Shown here piece by piece: positions 12,127 to 18,648 of a stretch of 27,386 nucleotides of DNA. The translations under genes were made by a program, and so were the position numbers. The stretch covers positions 1 through 27,386 of IMG/VR virus record IMGVR_UViG_3300006027_000050. One strand, 5' to 3'. Numbering within the stretch: the stretch's first letter is position 1; every line of letters begins with the position of its first letter. The stretch comes from a virus. A model generated the notes under the pieces. The model ran no database searches and was not told the DNA's origin. It was given only the letters and a program-made list of their open reading frames with translations.

Positions 12127-13134
12127 TTATGCTTTAGTTATTCTGAATTGTTCTTCGATACAGAAATCAACAAAGGTTTCGGCTGGAGGTCTGAGAATAA
12201 TCTCCTCCTCGTTTCTTGCATTGATATAAGCAAGCACCTCATCTTTCTTGATACGCTTTTCAAAAAGCTTGCACTCTCGAAACCCTTCGTATCTATCTCT
12301 AAACCATTCAGCTTTTTCTTTGCTTAAAGTCCAAGACATATGCTCGTGTTCTCCACCTCGATAGACTGTGAACTCGTCAGGCAAAGAGTCAAAGGTTTCC
12401 CTATCCTCTTTATCCATCATGAGCCTTATGTCTTTCGTATCGTGGTCTAATATCAGAGCCATCCAAGGAACAAAATGTTCATAGACATTCTCTGTATCAG
12501 TCCACAACCAGCGAACAACCTCCCAATATTTCTCTCTTGAGAGATTGCAATGCCTAGTATATTCACTCGGATTGGCATCGTTTTTCTGCTGGTCATGTAA
12601 GCACCAACGAATAAACTCAGGCACTCGATAAGGTCTTTCTATCATCATGAGATAAGCATCAACATCTTTTTCAAGATAAGCTTTTCTCAGATAGAAAACT
12701 TTATTCCAGTATCTGAGATTGGTTTCATGAATATGCCAATTTGTAGATGGATACACGATAGAGATTAAGCAAGGATGATGAAGCATGAAATTACCACGCT
12801 CTCCATACTCACGCTTATGGCAATCCCACGAGAGACCATCTTCAAGCAAGTCATCCATTTCCGACTCATCGCCATGAAGGTTTTGCATATGAGCCTTTAA
12901 CTCTTCGAGCAAAACATCCTCATCAATGAACCTATCAATCCATTTACCATTGATGTCTACATAATCAAGCATCGAAGTAATGTACTCTCCATCCGAGTCG
13001 ATAGTGTTGTATCTATTCTCAACACTAAAACGACCATCCATTTTGTGAACACTTCCATGAGGTAAGGTAGAGAAATGTTCATTGATAACATCCCAATTCA
13101 ACCATGTAGGATTAGCTTTTGAAATAAGACTCAT
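12127..13134 (-). CDS. Putative ADP-ribosyltransferase (C-terminal domain)
   Basis: 335 residues from the ATG at 13134, which forms ATGA with the upstream stop and has GGGAGG 5 nt before it. The N-terminal two-thirds are helical and aromatic with no known domain. The last 80 residues show the order of motifs of R-S-E class ADP-ribosyltransferases: VYRGG with Arg259, SWTLSKEKAEWF with Ser267, a strand with VLAYINA, and RNEEEIIL with the Glu309-x-Glu311 pair. Similar YRG...SWT...E-x-E domains occur in unannotated phage and bacterial proteins. If active, it would transfer ADP-ribose from NAD to a host target, as T4 Alt and ModA/B do. Last gene of an operon under one of the structured leaders. 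Activity is an inference from motifs only. Confidence 0.6.
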   Translation of the reverse strand: MSLISKANPTWLNWDVINEHFSTLPHGSVHKMDGRFSVENRYNTIDSDGEYITSMLDYVDINGKWIDRFIDEDVLLEELKAHMQNLHGDESEMDDLLEDGLSWDCHKREYGERGNFMLHHPCLISIVYPSTNWHIHETNLRYWNKVFYLRKAYLEKDVDAYLMMIERPYRVPEFIRWCLHDQQKNDANPSEYTRHCNLSREKYWEVVRWLWTDTENVYEHFVPWMALILDHDTKDIRLMMDKEDRETFDSLPDEFTVYRGGEHEHMSWTLSKEKAEWFRDRYEGFRECKLFEKRIKKDEVLAYINARNEEEIILRPPAETFVDFCIEEQFRITKA

Positions 13135-13409
13135 GACCACCTCCCATCTTCACTCATTCGTTCCGCAAGGACAGTAATAAAATCTGCTGTCTTTAACTTA
13201 GCACTCTCAGAGTATCGAGAAGCTGTTGAAAAAGTATCCATCAAATCATAGACAGCATCGAAGCTTATAGTGTCGAGTCTTTTTAATGACTCCGACCAAC
13301 TCTCAAGCATCTCTGCATGACTGAGTATTGTCTGAATATCTCTTATGAGTTTCGTCTGCAACTCGTCTCGTTCCTCGATAGTCAATAAGTTTTTAGATAT
13401 AACTGCCAT
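13131..13409 (-). CDS. Small helical protein, unknown function
   Basis: 92 residues, helical throughout, with an ERDELQTKLIRDIQTILSHA segment and Ser/Thr-rich middle. No domain recognised. It is coupled to both neighbours: its ATG (13409) overlaps the end of the upstream gene by one base, and its stop overlaps the ADP-ribosyltransferase-like start as ATGA. The GGAGG for that next gene lies in its last codons. Position suggests a partner or inhibitor of the downstream protein, but this is only contextual. Confidence 0.65.
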   Translation of the reverse strand: MAVISKNLLTIEERDELQTKLIRDIQTILSHAEMLESWSESLKRLDTISFDAVYDLMDTFSTASRYSESAKLKTADFITVLAERMSEDGRWS

Positions 13410-13588
13410 TACGCACCTCCAGTTTTTGTGGTGCTTGAGGAAATATTACTCGTAATATTTTCTCCTCCCTGTTCCACAGGATTGTGCAAAACAAGAACAC
13501 CACCATTCTCATACGAAAGATAATAAGGTTTATCTTCCACCACTTGAGTTTTGAAAAGACTCAAAAACTTTTCATATATTTTTTTCAT
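13409..13588 (-). CDS. Small protein, unknown function, with ENITSNI tail
   Basis: 59 residues from the ATG at 13588 (MKKIYEKFLSLFK). The conserved leader with its GAGGT ribosome-binding site ends just before this codon, so the longer reading from 13642 is rejected. The N-terminus is a short amphipathic helix. The middle (PYYLSYENGGVLVLHNP) is strand-like. The C-terminus (GENITSNISSSTT) is encoded by a copy of the dispersed palindrome. First gene of a three-gene operon. Confidence 0.65.
   Translation of the reverse strand: MKKIYEKFLSLFKTQVVEDKPYYLSYENGGVLVLHNPVEQGGENITSNISSSTTKTGGA
13439..13465. repeat. Dispersed palindromic motif, site 8 (full)
   Basis: Reads GGAAATATTACTCG then TAATATTTTCTCC, one of the most symmetrical copies. 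It is read as GENITSNIS in the gene ending at 13409. Confidence 0.65.
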
Positions 13589-13718
13589 ATGCACCTCGCA
13601 TTTGAAAGTTAAAAGGAACTGATTTCGGTTCTTTTGAACCAACGCTTACACGCTCTCATATTGAGTCATCAGGGGAAAACACACATTCTCCCTATCAGTT
13701 TCCTGAATTTGACCTCCA
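13589..13718 (-). promoter_or_regulatory. Structured 5' leader, copy C (small protein/ADP-ribosyltransferase operon)
   Basis: On the minus strand: outer stem AACTGAT/ATCAGTT (13694-13700 with 13617-13623); a stem closed by a TGTGTG loop (13686-13692 with 13673-13679); conserved CTGATGA; an extra small hairpin; a stem GGTTC-AAAA-GAACC (13627-13640); then CTTTTAACTTTC (13604-13615) and GAGGTG (13593-13598) before the ATG at 13588. Compared with copy A, the outer and GGTTC stems differ in sequence but keep pairing. Confidence 0.7.
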
Positions 13719-13738
13719 TAGAGGCTCTCTCGCTGGCG

Positions 13739-13785
13739 AAAAGAGAGGAGGCTAAGGTTTAGTACCACCCTAAAAACCTCCTCTC
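13739..13785 (-). terminator. Intrinsic terminator after the metallopeptidase/VWA gene
   Basis: On the minus strand GAGAGGAGG (13777-13785) pairs with CCTCCTCTC (13743-13751) around a 25-nt loop, followed by four T. The U-tract is short, so termination may be partial. Confidence 0.65.
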
Positions 13786-13801
13786 AGAACGCTCATTGAG
13801 A

Positions 13802-15349
13802 TTAACTCATGTAGATAACTTCTCCGAAGCCTGACTCTTCAATCTCATTACCGCCATCGTTATCGCCATCTTGACCATAGCTAAAGACATGGCAGATTGG
13901 AGTATCAAGCAAGGCATCGTGGTCTTGCTCGAAGTATCCCTCTCCATCCGAGAAGTGAATAATCAAATCAATATCATCAAGGTCTAGGAACTCTTCGACA
14001 GCGTTGAAAGGTGCATCGAAGTTAGTCCACCCTGACCCAGCAAAATTGATTTCATCCTTATCAGGCATCTCATCTCCTTGGTCAGTATCGTAGACATCGA
14101 AGTATTCTCCTTTCTCATTTCTGAGAGAGACACCAGCATACCTATTGACCATAAGTTTCTTGACCTGAAACTCTTCGAGGATAGCGAGAGCCTCAGTAAT
14201 GAATGAGTCTCTATCTCCCTCAGTAGAACCTGAAACATCAACAAGCATCACAACATTTTTGATTGATGGTTCTTTGTCCTTACTAGGCATATAAATACCT
14301 CGAGCCATATGTCTGCGATTAGGCATAGACCAAGTGTTATTGTTCGATTGAACCTGAGTGAACATATCTCTAAACATATCCTCCCAAGGAACAACTTGCT
14401 CGACCAATTCAGACTTACGACCTCCGAGGTAATCAATCCCTGAGCCTTCGCCTGAGTTAATCATGCCTTGAACTTTCTCTGCCATCATTACCTGAGCATC
14501 AAGTTTAGTTATCTGTTCTTGCAACTCATCTTCAGAAAACTGAGAGCCATCTTCATTAGTCATATCAAAGACACCGCCAGCCATCTGAGGCAAATCATTC
14601 AAGTCAATCTTTCCTGACTCATTGGTCTCAGGAGAACGCTCATCGGAGAAACCTCGACCAGTAATATTTTCATCATCACCAGTCTCCGCATCTCCATCTG
14701 CATCTCCGCCTGAGCCCTGACCTTCGGATTCCTCATCGGATTCCTCATCGCCATCGCCTGAGCCTGAGCCTTGAGTATCCTCTTCAGACTCATCTTGATT
14801 GTCATCCTGACCCTGACCCTGACTTTCGTTCTCGTCAGAGTCATCGCCCATCTGCTGTTGCATATCATCGATAGCTTCTTGAAGAGCCTCATCATCATCG
14901 AACAAGATGTCATGAATAGTATCCGCATCCATGATAGAGCCATCTTTGTTTAGGTATCTATGCGAAAGCAATGCACCTTGAGGCAACTGTTTCCCAAGCT
15001 TATAAACTTCATAGCCATTGATTGCATAATCGGTAGCAATGTTCCAAAGCTTGTGATGTCTATCGCCTCTTCTAAGATGATGACCCCATACAACATGAAG
15101 AGCCTCGTGAATGAGAACACCTTTTATTTCCTCCATCGGTAGACCGAGGACAAAATCAGGATTGTATTTTATGACCTCGCCATTGGTTGCCATGGTGTCA
15201 AAAGAACTATCCTCCTCTAAGGGCAGACTCAAAAGAATTGATGCAAGTCCTGACTCAGAATTCATCAATTTGTTTTTCGCTTTGAGCATTACCTCATTAG
15301 CAGAGAGACCACCATGAAGCGAACTCTTAGATTTATCGTAGCTACTCAT
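13802..15349 (-). CDS. DUF2201-type metallopeptidase with VWA domain
   Basis: 515 residues from the ATG at 15349 (GGAGGG upstream; TAATG overlap with the previous stop). The N-terminal part has a zinc-peptidase helix LIHEALHVVWGHHLR with His81-Glu82-x2-His85, as in the DUF2201 N-terminal domain. A long low-complexity acidic linker (about 160-240, Asp/Glu/Gly/Gln/Ser) follows. The C-terminal part is a von Willebrand A-like domain with the MIDAS pattern DVSGS (about 371-375), GSGWTNFD and HFSDGEG. Proteins of this type pair with MoxR AAA+ ATPases, one of which is encoded two genes upstream. The pair probably remodels or matures a protein complex. Target unknown. A palindrome copy in the linker gives DENITGRG. 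Confidence 0.85.
   Translation of the reverse strand: MSSYDKSKSSLHGGLSANEVMLKAKNKLMNSESGLASILLSLPLEEDSSFDTMATNGEVIKYNPDFVLGLPMEEIKGVLIHEALHVVWGHHLRRGDRHHKLWNIATDYAINGYEVYKLGKQLPQGALLSHRYLNKDGSIMDADTIHDILFDDDEALQEAIDDMQQQMGDDSDENESQGQGQDDNQDESEEDTQGSGSGDGDEESDEESEGQGSGGDADGDAETGDDENITGRGFSDERSPETNESGKIDLNDLPQMAGGVFDMTNEDGSQFSEDELQEQITKLDAQVMMAEKVQGMINSGEGSGIDYLGGRKSELVEQVVPWEDMFRDMFTQVQSNNNTWSMPNRRHMARGIYMPSKDKEPSIKNVVMLVDVSGSTEGDRDSFITEALAILEEFQVKKLMVNRYAGVSLRNEKGEYFDVYDTDQGDEMPDKDEINFAGSGWTNFDAPFNAVEEFLDLDDIDLIIHFSDGEGYFEQDHDALLDTPICHVFSYGQDGDNDGGNEIEESGFGEVIYMS
14656..14671. repeat. Dispersed palindromic motif, site 9 (half-site)
   Basis: Reads GACCAGTAATATTTTC. It falls in the acidic linker of the metallopeptidase/VWA gene and is read as DENITGRG, which interrupts an otherwise Asp/Glu/Gly-rich stretch. 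Confidence 0.55.
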
Positions 15350-16314
15350 TACTTGCCCTCCTCAAGTCCGACACCTGAAAAGATTTTGCCAAGCGTATTC
15401 TGATTAAGAATCGACTTAGCCTTCTCCATGTCCTGAGTGACTTTTGCTCTTTTGGTTTTTCCAATATCGCCTTTATCTCTCAGAGAGTCGATGTCATTTA
15501 CTGAAGCGAGAGACTCGACACAGACTGCAACAGCCTTATCAATCTCTTCACTTTTGAAGAGAGATTTATTCAGGTCTCTGCAAGTTTCAATTTGGTTTTT
15601 AAGACCTTGAAACACGCTGTCCTTGAAAAAGGATTTACCTGAGCCATCTTTCTTTAGAGCATTGATGATATTAGATATAGAACCTTCCAAATCCTCCTTC
15701 ATCTTCTCCGCCATGGTTTTGAAGTTAGCCTCATAACGAGAAGCAATATTGTTCTCTATCGCTTTCCTTCTCTTAGCATCCGCATGGATTCTTTCGTCAT
15801 TGCTCGTATCATAAGAACTGAAAAAGTCAGTCGTTATAGTAAAGGCAAATTTCTTTTCAATCTCATGCCATTCTTTATAGTCATCTTCATTCGCAAGCTT
15901 ACCGAGTTTAGCCATGCCTTCTTGGATGAGTCTAAGATAATCAGTCTTAATCTCATTGACCAACTCTGAGAACTTAGCCTCATACTCTTCATAACCATTA
16001 AGCAAAGTATCAAGCTTATCATTGGAGACTATCCTCCACTCAGATGCCATGCCCTCGCCATCTTGCCAAGCGTGAGAAAATTTATAAAGATAATTCTTTC
16101 TAAATTCATTCTGAATTTTTCGGAACTCTTTATTAATATCTCTACCGAAGATTTTTTTATTAACACCAACGAGAGAAGCGACAGCATTTTTATTGCTGGC
16201 TAACTCCTCACTCGCAAAGCTATCTTTTTTGATACCACTAATGGCAGACGAATAAAACCTGACCTTCGTGAAAGTATCTTGAAAGATAGTATCTATTTTA
16301 GTTTTCTTTTTCAT
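15349..16314 (-). CDS. Helical protein of unknown function in the MoxR/VWA cluster
   Basis: 321 residues from the ATG at 16314 (MKKKTKIDTIFQ), which follows the GCGGAGGTGCAAT of the structured leader. An upstream TTG reading would cover the ribosome-binding site. Almost entirely helical and charged, with long coiled-coil-like segments (about 50-160 and 170-260) and no enzyme motif. It lies between the MoxR ATPase and the metallopeptidase/VWA gene and shares an mRNA with the latter (TAATG overlap). I infer it is a third component or substrate adaptor of that system. No homologous family recognised. Confidence 0.75.
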   Translation of the reverse strand: MKKKTKIDTIFQDTFTKVRFYSSAISGIKKDSFASEELASNKNAVASLVGVNKKIFGRDINKEFRKIQNEFRKNYLYKFSHAWQDGEGMASEWRIVSNDKLDTLLNGYEEYEAKFSELVNEIKTDYLRLIQEGMAKLGKLANEDDYKEWHEIEKKFAFTITTDFFSSYDTSNDERIHADAKRRKAIENNIASRYEANFKTMAEKMKEDLEGSISNIINALKKDGSGKSFFKDSVFQGLKNQIETCRDLNKSLFKSEEIDKAVAVCVESLASVNDIDSLRDKGDIGKTKRAKVTQDMEKAKSILNQNTLGKIFSGVGLEEGK

Positions 16315-16450
16315 ATTGCACCTCCGCAAAATTAAATTTAAAGAAAGTTAAAAAAACTGTTTCATGCTTTTGCAATCATCAGACCGAGTACCCACTCGAT
16401 TACAGTTTCTGAAACTGAGTAGGGAGAAATATTTACTAGTAATATTTCCC
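16315..16450 (-). promoter_or_regulatory. Structured 5' leader, copy B (coiled-coil/VWA operon)
   Basis: On the minus strand: outer stem AAACTGT/ACAGTTT (16402-16408 with 16354-16360); stem CGAGT-GGGT-ACTCG (16385-16398); conserved GGTCTGATGAT; short stem TGC-AAAA-GCA (16365-16374); then TTTTAACTTTC (16343-16353) and GGAGGTG (16319-16325). The CGAGT/ACTCG stem is CGAGG/CCTCG in copy A, a compensating change. The upstream hairpin position is taken by a copy of the dispersed palindrome. Confidence 0.7.
16422..16450. repeat. Dispersed palindromic motif, site 10 (full, extended)
   Basis: Reads GGGAGAAATATTTACTAG then TAATATTTCCC. The symmetry extends into flanking G and C runs, making it the longest copy. 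It lies between the MoxR gene and leader B. Confidence 0.7.
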
Positions 16451-16464
16451 CCCACCAGTCTGAT

Positions 16465-17541
16465 TTAGATTAACACCTTGTCATTTTCAGAAATGAAAAC
16501 TGAATAGGTGCTGGTGTTTTTCAACTCAGGGCAGACACCGACCACCGCTCTCATGAAAAAGACTGAGAACTCTTTCGATGGAAAAGTATCAATCCATTTC
16601 AGAGAGTTATCGAAGTATGTAGGCTTCAATTTCTCGTCTGCATCTTGGATGGCAGAGACCAAAGCAACAGCAGTCGCATATTGCAGACCCATGGTCTCAG
16701 GAACATCGACCTCCTTGCCATCGACAATGTCTGCAAGGTTCGGAATATCCTGAGATAGATTTACAAAATTCATAAACTCTAACCCAGCCTCGATACCGAC
16801 ATTGCTCTGAGCGTGGAAAGGCATCAAGTCTTTGTCACTCTCAGGCATTGCCTTCATGATGTCAGACAGTCTCGACCATGCTCTTGGAGAAGGTTGAGGA
16901 TTGCTATCCTTGGCATCGAACTTCCACAACAACTTAGGCATAAAATTTATGAACCCTAAGATAGAGGAATGAACACCAGCCTGAGAACCCCACACGAGCC
17001 AGTCATTAACATCATGCTTGAAATTAATCAGAGCCAGCCTATTGGTCATATGAGCAAGCATCTTGTTAGCACCTGACCTATCGGTTGCTCTGTTTCCAGC
17101 CATGACAATATTCCAGCCTTCAGGCATGACATATTCTCCCAGCCTTCTCTCATGAACCAACTGTCCGAGAAGCTTCTGCATATCTGCTGTCGCTTGTGCG
17201 AACTCATCGATAAAAAGTAGACCCTCATTAGCAACTGGAAGATTTCCGAGAAATGCTCTCTTCTGTTCTCCATTGTCTATAAAAGGTAGACCACCCAACT
17301 CAATCGTCTCATACAGACTCGCTCTAAAATCAATGAATCCGAATTCATCTTTTTTAGGTCTAATCGTCTCAACGACTTTTCTCTTTCCAGCCAGCACCTG
17401 AGCGAACTCATTTACTATCGCAGATTTACCGACACCAACACCGCCTAAGAGCATCGGAACTTTTCCAGCACTCACGACATTGTTTAATAGCCTCAACGCT
17501 TTAGATGGAGAGGCTTCCATCATTTTATTTTCTTCACTCAT
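16465..17541 (-). CDS. MoxR-family AAA+ ATPase
   Basis: 358 residues from the ATG at 17541 (MSEENKMMEA), directly after the leader's GGAGGTGCAAT. The in-frame extension to 17670 runs through the leader and is rejected. Motifs: Walker A GGVGVGKS (33-40), the MoxR-typical LPFIDNGEQKRAFLGNLP loop (about 85-102), Walker B LLFIDEF (108-114), sensor 1 IVMAGN, and the NRLALI arginine-finger region. A helical lid follows, with SPRAWSRLSDIM. MoxR ATPases act as ring chaperones together with VWA proteins such as the one encoded at 13802-15349. In the cell it would be cytoplasmic and ATP-driven. Single-gene operon with its own leader. Confidence 0.9.
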   Translation of the reverse strand: MSEENKMMEASPSKALRLLNNVVSAGKVPMLLGGVGVGKSAIVNEFAQVLAGKRKVVETIRPKKDEFGFIDFRASLYETIELGGLPFIDNGEQKRAFLGNLPVANEGLLFIDEFAQATADMQKLLGQLVHERRLGEYVMPEGWNIVMAGNRATDRSGANKMLAHMTNRLALINFKHDVNDWLVWGSQAGVHSSILGFINFMPKLLWKFDAKDSNPQPSPRAWSRLSDIMKAMPESDKDLMPFHAQSNVGIEAGLEFMNFVNLSQDIPNLADIVDGKEVDVPETMGLQYATAVALVSAIQDADEKLKPTYFDNSLKWIDTFPSKEFSVFFMRAVVGVCPELKNTSTYSVFISENDKVLI

Positions 17542-17668
17542 ATTGCACCTCCGCAAATTGTGAAAGTTAAAAGAACTGTTTCGGAACTTTTGTTCCATCA
17601 TCAGACCGAGGCACACACCTCGATGACAGTTTTTTGAGAGAGAGGATTTATTGCTAAACCCTCTCCTC
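17542..17668 (-). promoter_or_regulatory. Structured 5' leader, copy A (MoxR gene)
   Basis: On the minus strand: first hairpin GAGAGGGTTT/AAATCCTCTC (17656-17665 with 17640-17649); outer stem AACTGT/ACAGTT (17626-17631 with 17574-17579); stem CGAGG-TGTGTG-CCTCG (17607-17622); conserved GGTCTGATGAT; stem GGAAC-AAAA-GTTCC (17583-17596); then CTTTTAACTTTC (17562-17573) and GGAGGTG (17546-17552) before the ATG at 17541. It is the best-formed copy: two hairpins inside an outer stem, a three-way junction. Confidence 0.75.
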
Positions 17669-17675
17669 ATATGGA

Positions 17676-17933
17676 TTAGAAATTTGGATTATTCCAAATC
17701 TGCTTTTCCCATTCTTGAAAGTCCTCGCTTTCGTGTTGCTCGTCAATCCAATCACGAACAGTCTCATAAGTAGGCAACAAATATTCGTTATGCCATTCGC
17801 TATCCCACTTATACTCTGCATGGTAAAAGACATCCTTCCCAGCCAACTCAGAATTAACAGTTATCTTTCGAATTCTGAAACCCTTGTACTCGCATACTTC
17901 GACTGTTTCTTTAGTCAGATAAAAATCTTCCAT
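17676..17933 (-). CDS. Small acidic aromatic protein, unknown function
   Basis: 85 residues, acidic and rich in Trp and Tyr. The N-terminal half is strand-like (VEVCEYKGFRIRKITV, DVFYHAEYKW). The C-terminal half is a helix with many Glu (VRDWIDEQHESEDFQEWEKQ). No domain recognised. The ATG (17933) overlaps the stop of the 38-residue gene (TAATG) and has GGAGG upstream. The last codons contain an 18-bp palindrome, ATTTGGAATAATCCAAAT. Confidence 0.65.
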   Translation of the reverse strand: MEDFYLTKETVEVCEYKGFRIRKITVNSELAGKDVFYHAEYKWDSEWHNEYLLPTYETVRDWIDEQHESEDFQEWEKQIWNNPNF

Positions 17934-18049
17934 TACGCCACCTCCTTTGATGTTGCTTCCCAGTATTGAGAACTGTTTTTAAATTTACGAACAGATTGCT
18001 TTCTGCTATCTCTGTTCCCTTTGATATTTCTAATATAGAAATTTTTCAT
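17933..18049 (-). CDS. 38-residue basic peptide gene, first in its operon
   Basis: An ORF from the ATG at 18049 to the TAA at 17935-17933, which overlaps the next start as TAATG. The peptide begins MKNFYIRNIKGNRDSRKQSV and continues basic (VRKFKNSSQYW), ending EATSKEVA. It follows leader copy D with its GAGGTGCATT ribosome-binding site at the same distance as in the other three operons, the best evidence that it is translated. It may be a functional basic peptide or a leader peptide that couples translation to the next gene. Confidence 0.6.
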   Translation of the reverse strand: MKNFYIRNIKGNRDSRKQSVRKFKNSSQYWEATSKEVA

Positions 18050-18159
18050 AATGCACCTCTGCATAAAAGTTAAAAGTATCTGTTTCTGCTTTCGCTTCAT
18101 TCAGGCAAGGCACACACCTTGCGACAGATATTGCGAGGGATAGCAAAGAGCCATCCCTC
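18050..18159 (-). promoter_or_regulatory. Structured 5' leader, copy D (38-residue peptide operon)
   Basis: On the minus strand: first hairpin GAGGGAT/ATCCCTC (18153-18159 with 18135-18141); outer stem TATCTGT/ACAGATA (18124-18130 with 18077-18083); stem GCAAGG-TGTGTG-CCTTGC (18105-18122); conserved CTGAATGA; short GC-GAAA-GC hairpin (18088-18095); then CTTTTAACTTTT (18065-18076) and GAGGTG (18054-18059). No leftward gene lies close upstream, so the first hairpin belongs to the leader rather than being an upstream gene's terminator. Confidence 0.7.
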
Positions 18160-18475
18160 ACAAAAAATTTTCTTTAAGGAATTTGTTTTACATAAATGTT
18201 TTTTTATTCTCGTTTCAGAGTCGGATGAGTTAGCGGTCTCTGTCACTCTGCTCTGTTCATCCATTCGTCACTCGGTAGTGACCATCATTTACCTTTTGCG
18301 ACATCTTGTTTCGTGCTAACAAGTGCTAGTCTTGTTTCGCTGTCTGTCCGAGGATTTATTCTTGTACCTCATCCGCCAGTCTGCGAGTTTTCCTTCCTGA
18401 GTTAGAGAGCCAAGGAGAGACTCCACGCTTGCCACCTTCTCTAGATGTTTTCCGCAAGCGGTCAGATAAAAATTC

Positions 18476-18571
18476 TTACTGGTCTATTTTTTCCACCTCC
18501 ATATTTTGTCCACGACCCAGCGACAGAACTTGTCGCTCTGGAAAATCGTGTATGTCAAAAGTCGTTGTCAT
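18476..18571 (-). CDS. Possible 31-residue microprotein
   Basis: ATG at 18571 and TAA at 18478-18476. The peptide runs MTTTFDIHDFPERQVLSLG and ends GQNMEVEKIDQ. No Shine-Dalgarno precedes it, and it overlaps the AGCGACA hairpin, so it may be fortuitous. Reported because the surrounding region is otherwise empty. Confidence 0.25.
   Translation of the reverse strand: MTTTFDIHDFPERQVLSLGRGQNMEVEKIDQ
18517..18541. repeat. Hairpin sharing AGCGACAAGT with the small RNA
   Basis: AGCGACA (18519-18525) and TGTCGCT (18531-18537) with a 5-nt loop, flanked by CC and GG. On the minus strand it begins AGCGACAAGT, the same ten bases that start stem-loop 1 of the predicted small RNA at 11892. Confidence 0.55.
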
Positions 18572-18648
18572 GAAACCATTCTATCAAAATGACCAGTCAG
18601 AGCAAGCAATTAGATAGCTAAAAGCAATACAGCAGAGCCTAGGGATTA

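Larger units (their letters stand above)
18160..18648. other. Gene-poor divergent region before the terminase genes
   Basis: About 490 bp between the leftward cluster and the rightward terminase operon. No ORF with convincing coding signs was found apart from a 31-codon candidate at 18476-18571. It holds an AGCGACA hairpin at 18517-18541 and many short inverted repeats. It must contain the promoter of the leftward leader-D operon and of the terminase operon, but I could not pick a convincing -35/-10 pair for either. Confidence 0.6.

Noticed and set aside
16465-17670. Upstream extensions of the MoxR frame (and similarly the frames at 16329 and 13642) into the preceding non-coding DNA.
   Set aside because: The extensions would translate the structured leader and bury a GGAGGT or GAGGT site placed ideally for the internal ATG. 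The translated leader has no protein-like character.
13589-18159. The repeated leaders as a CRISPR array or as known riboswitches.
   Set aside because: Copies are kilobases apart, separated by genes and diverged in the stems, so they are not a CRISPR array. I could not match the conserved core to any riboswitch class I know.
18094-18300. Minus-strand ORF of 55 codons starting MDEQSRVTETANSSDSETRI.
   Set aside because: It runs through the conserved leader D, has no ribosome-binding site, and its second half is low-quality sequence dictated by the leader stems.
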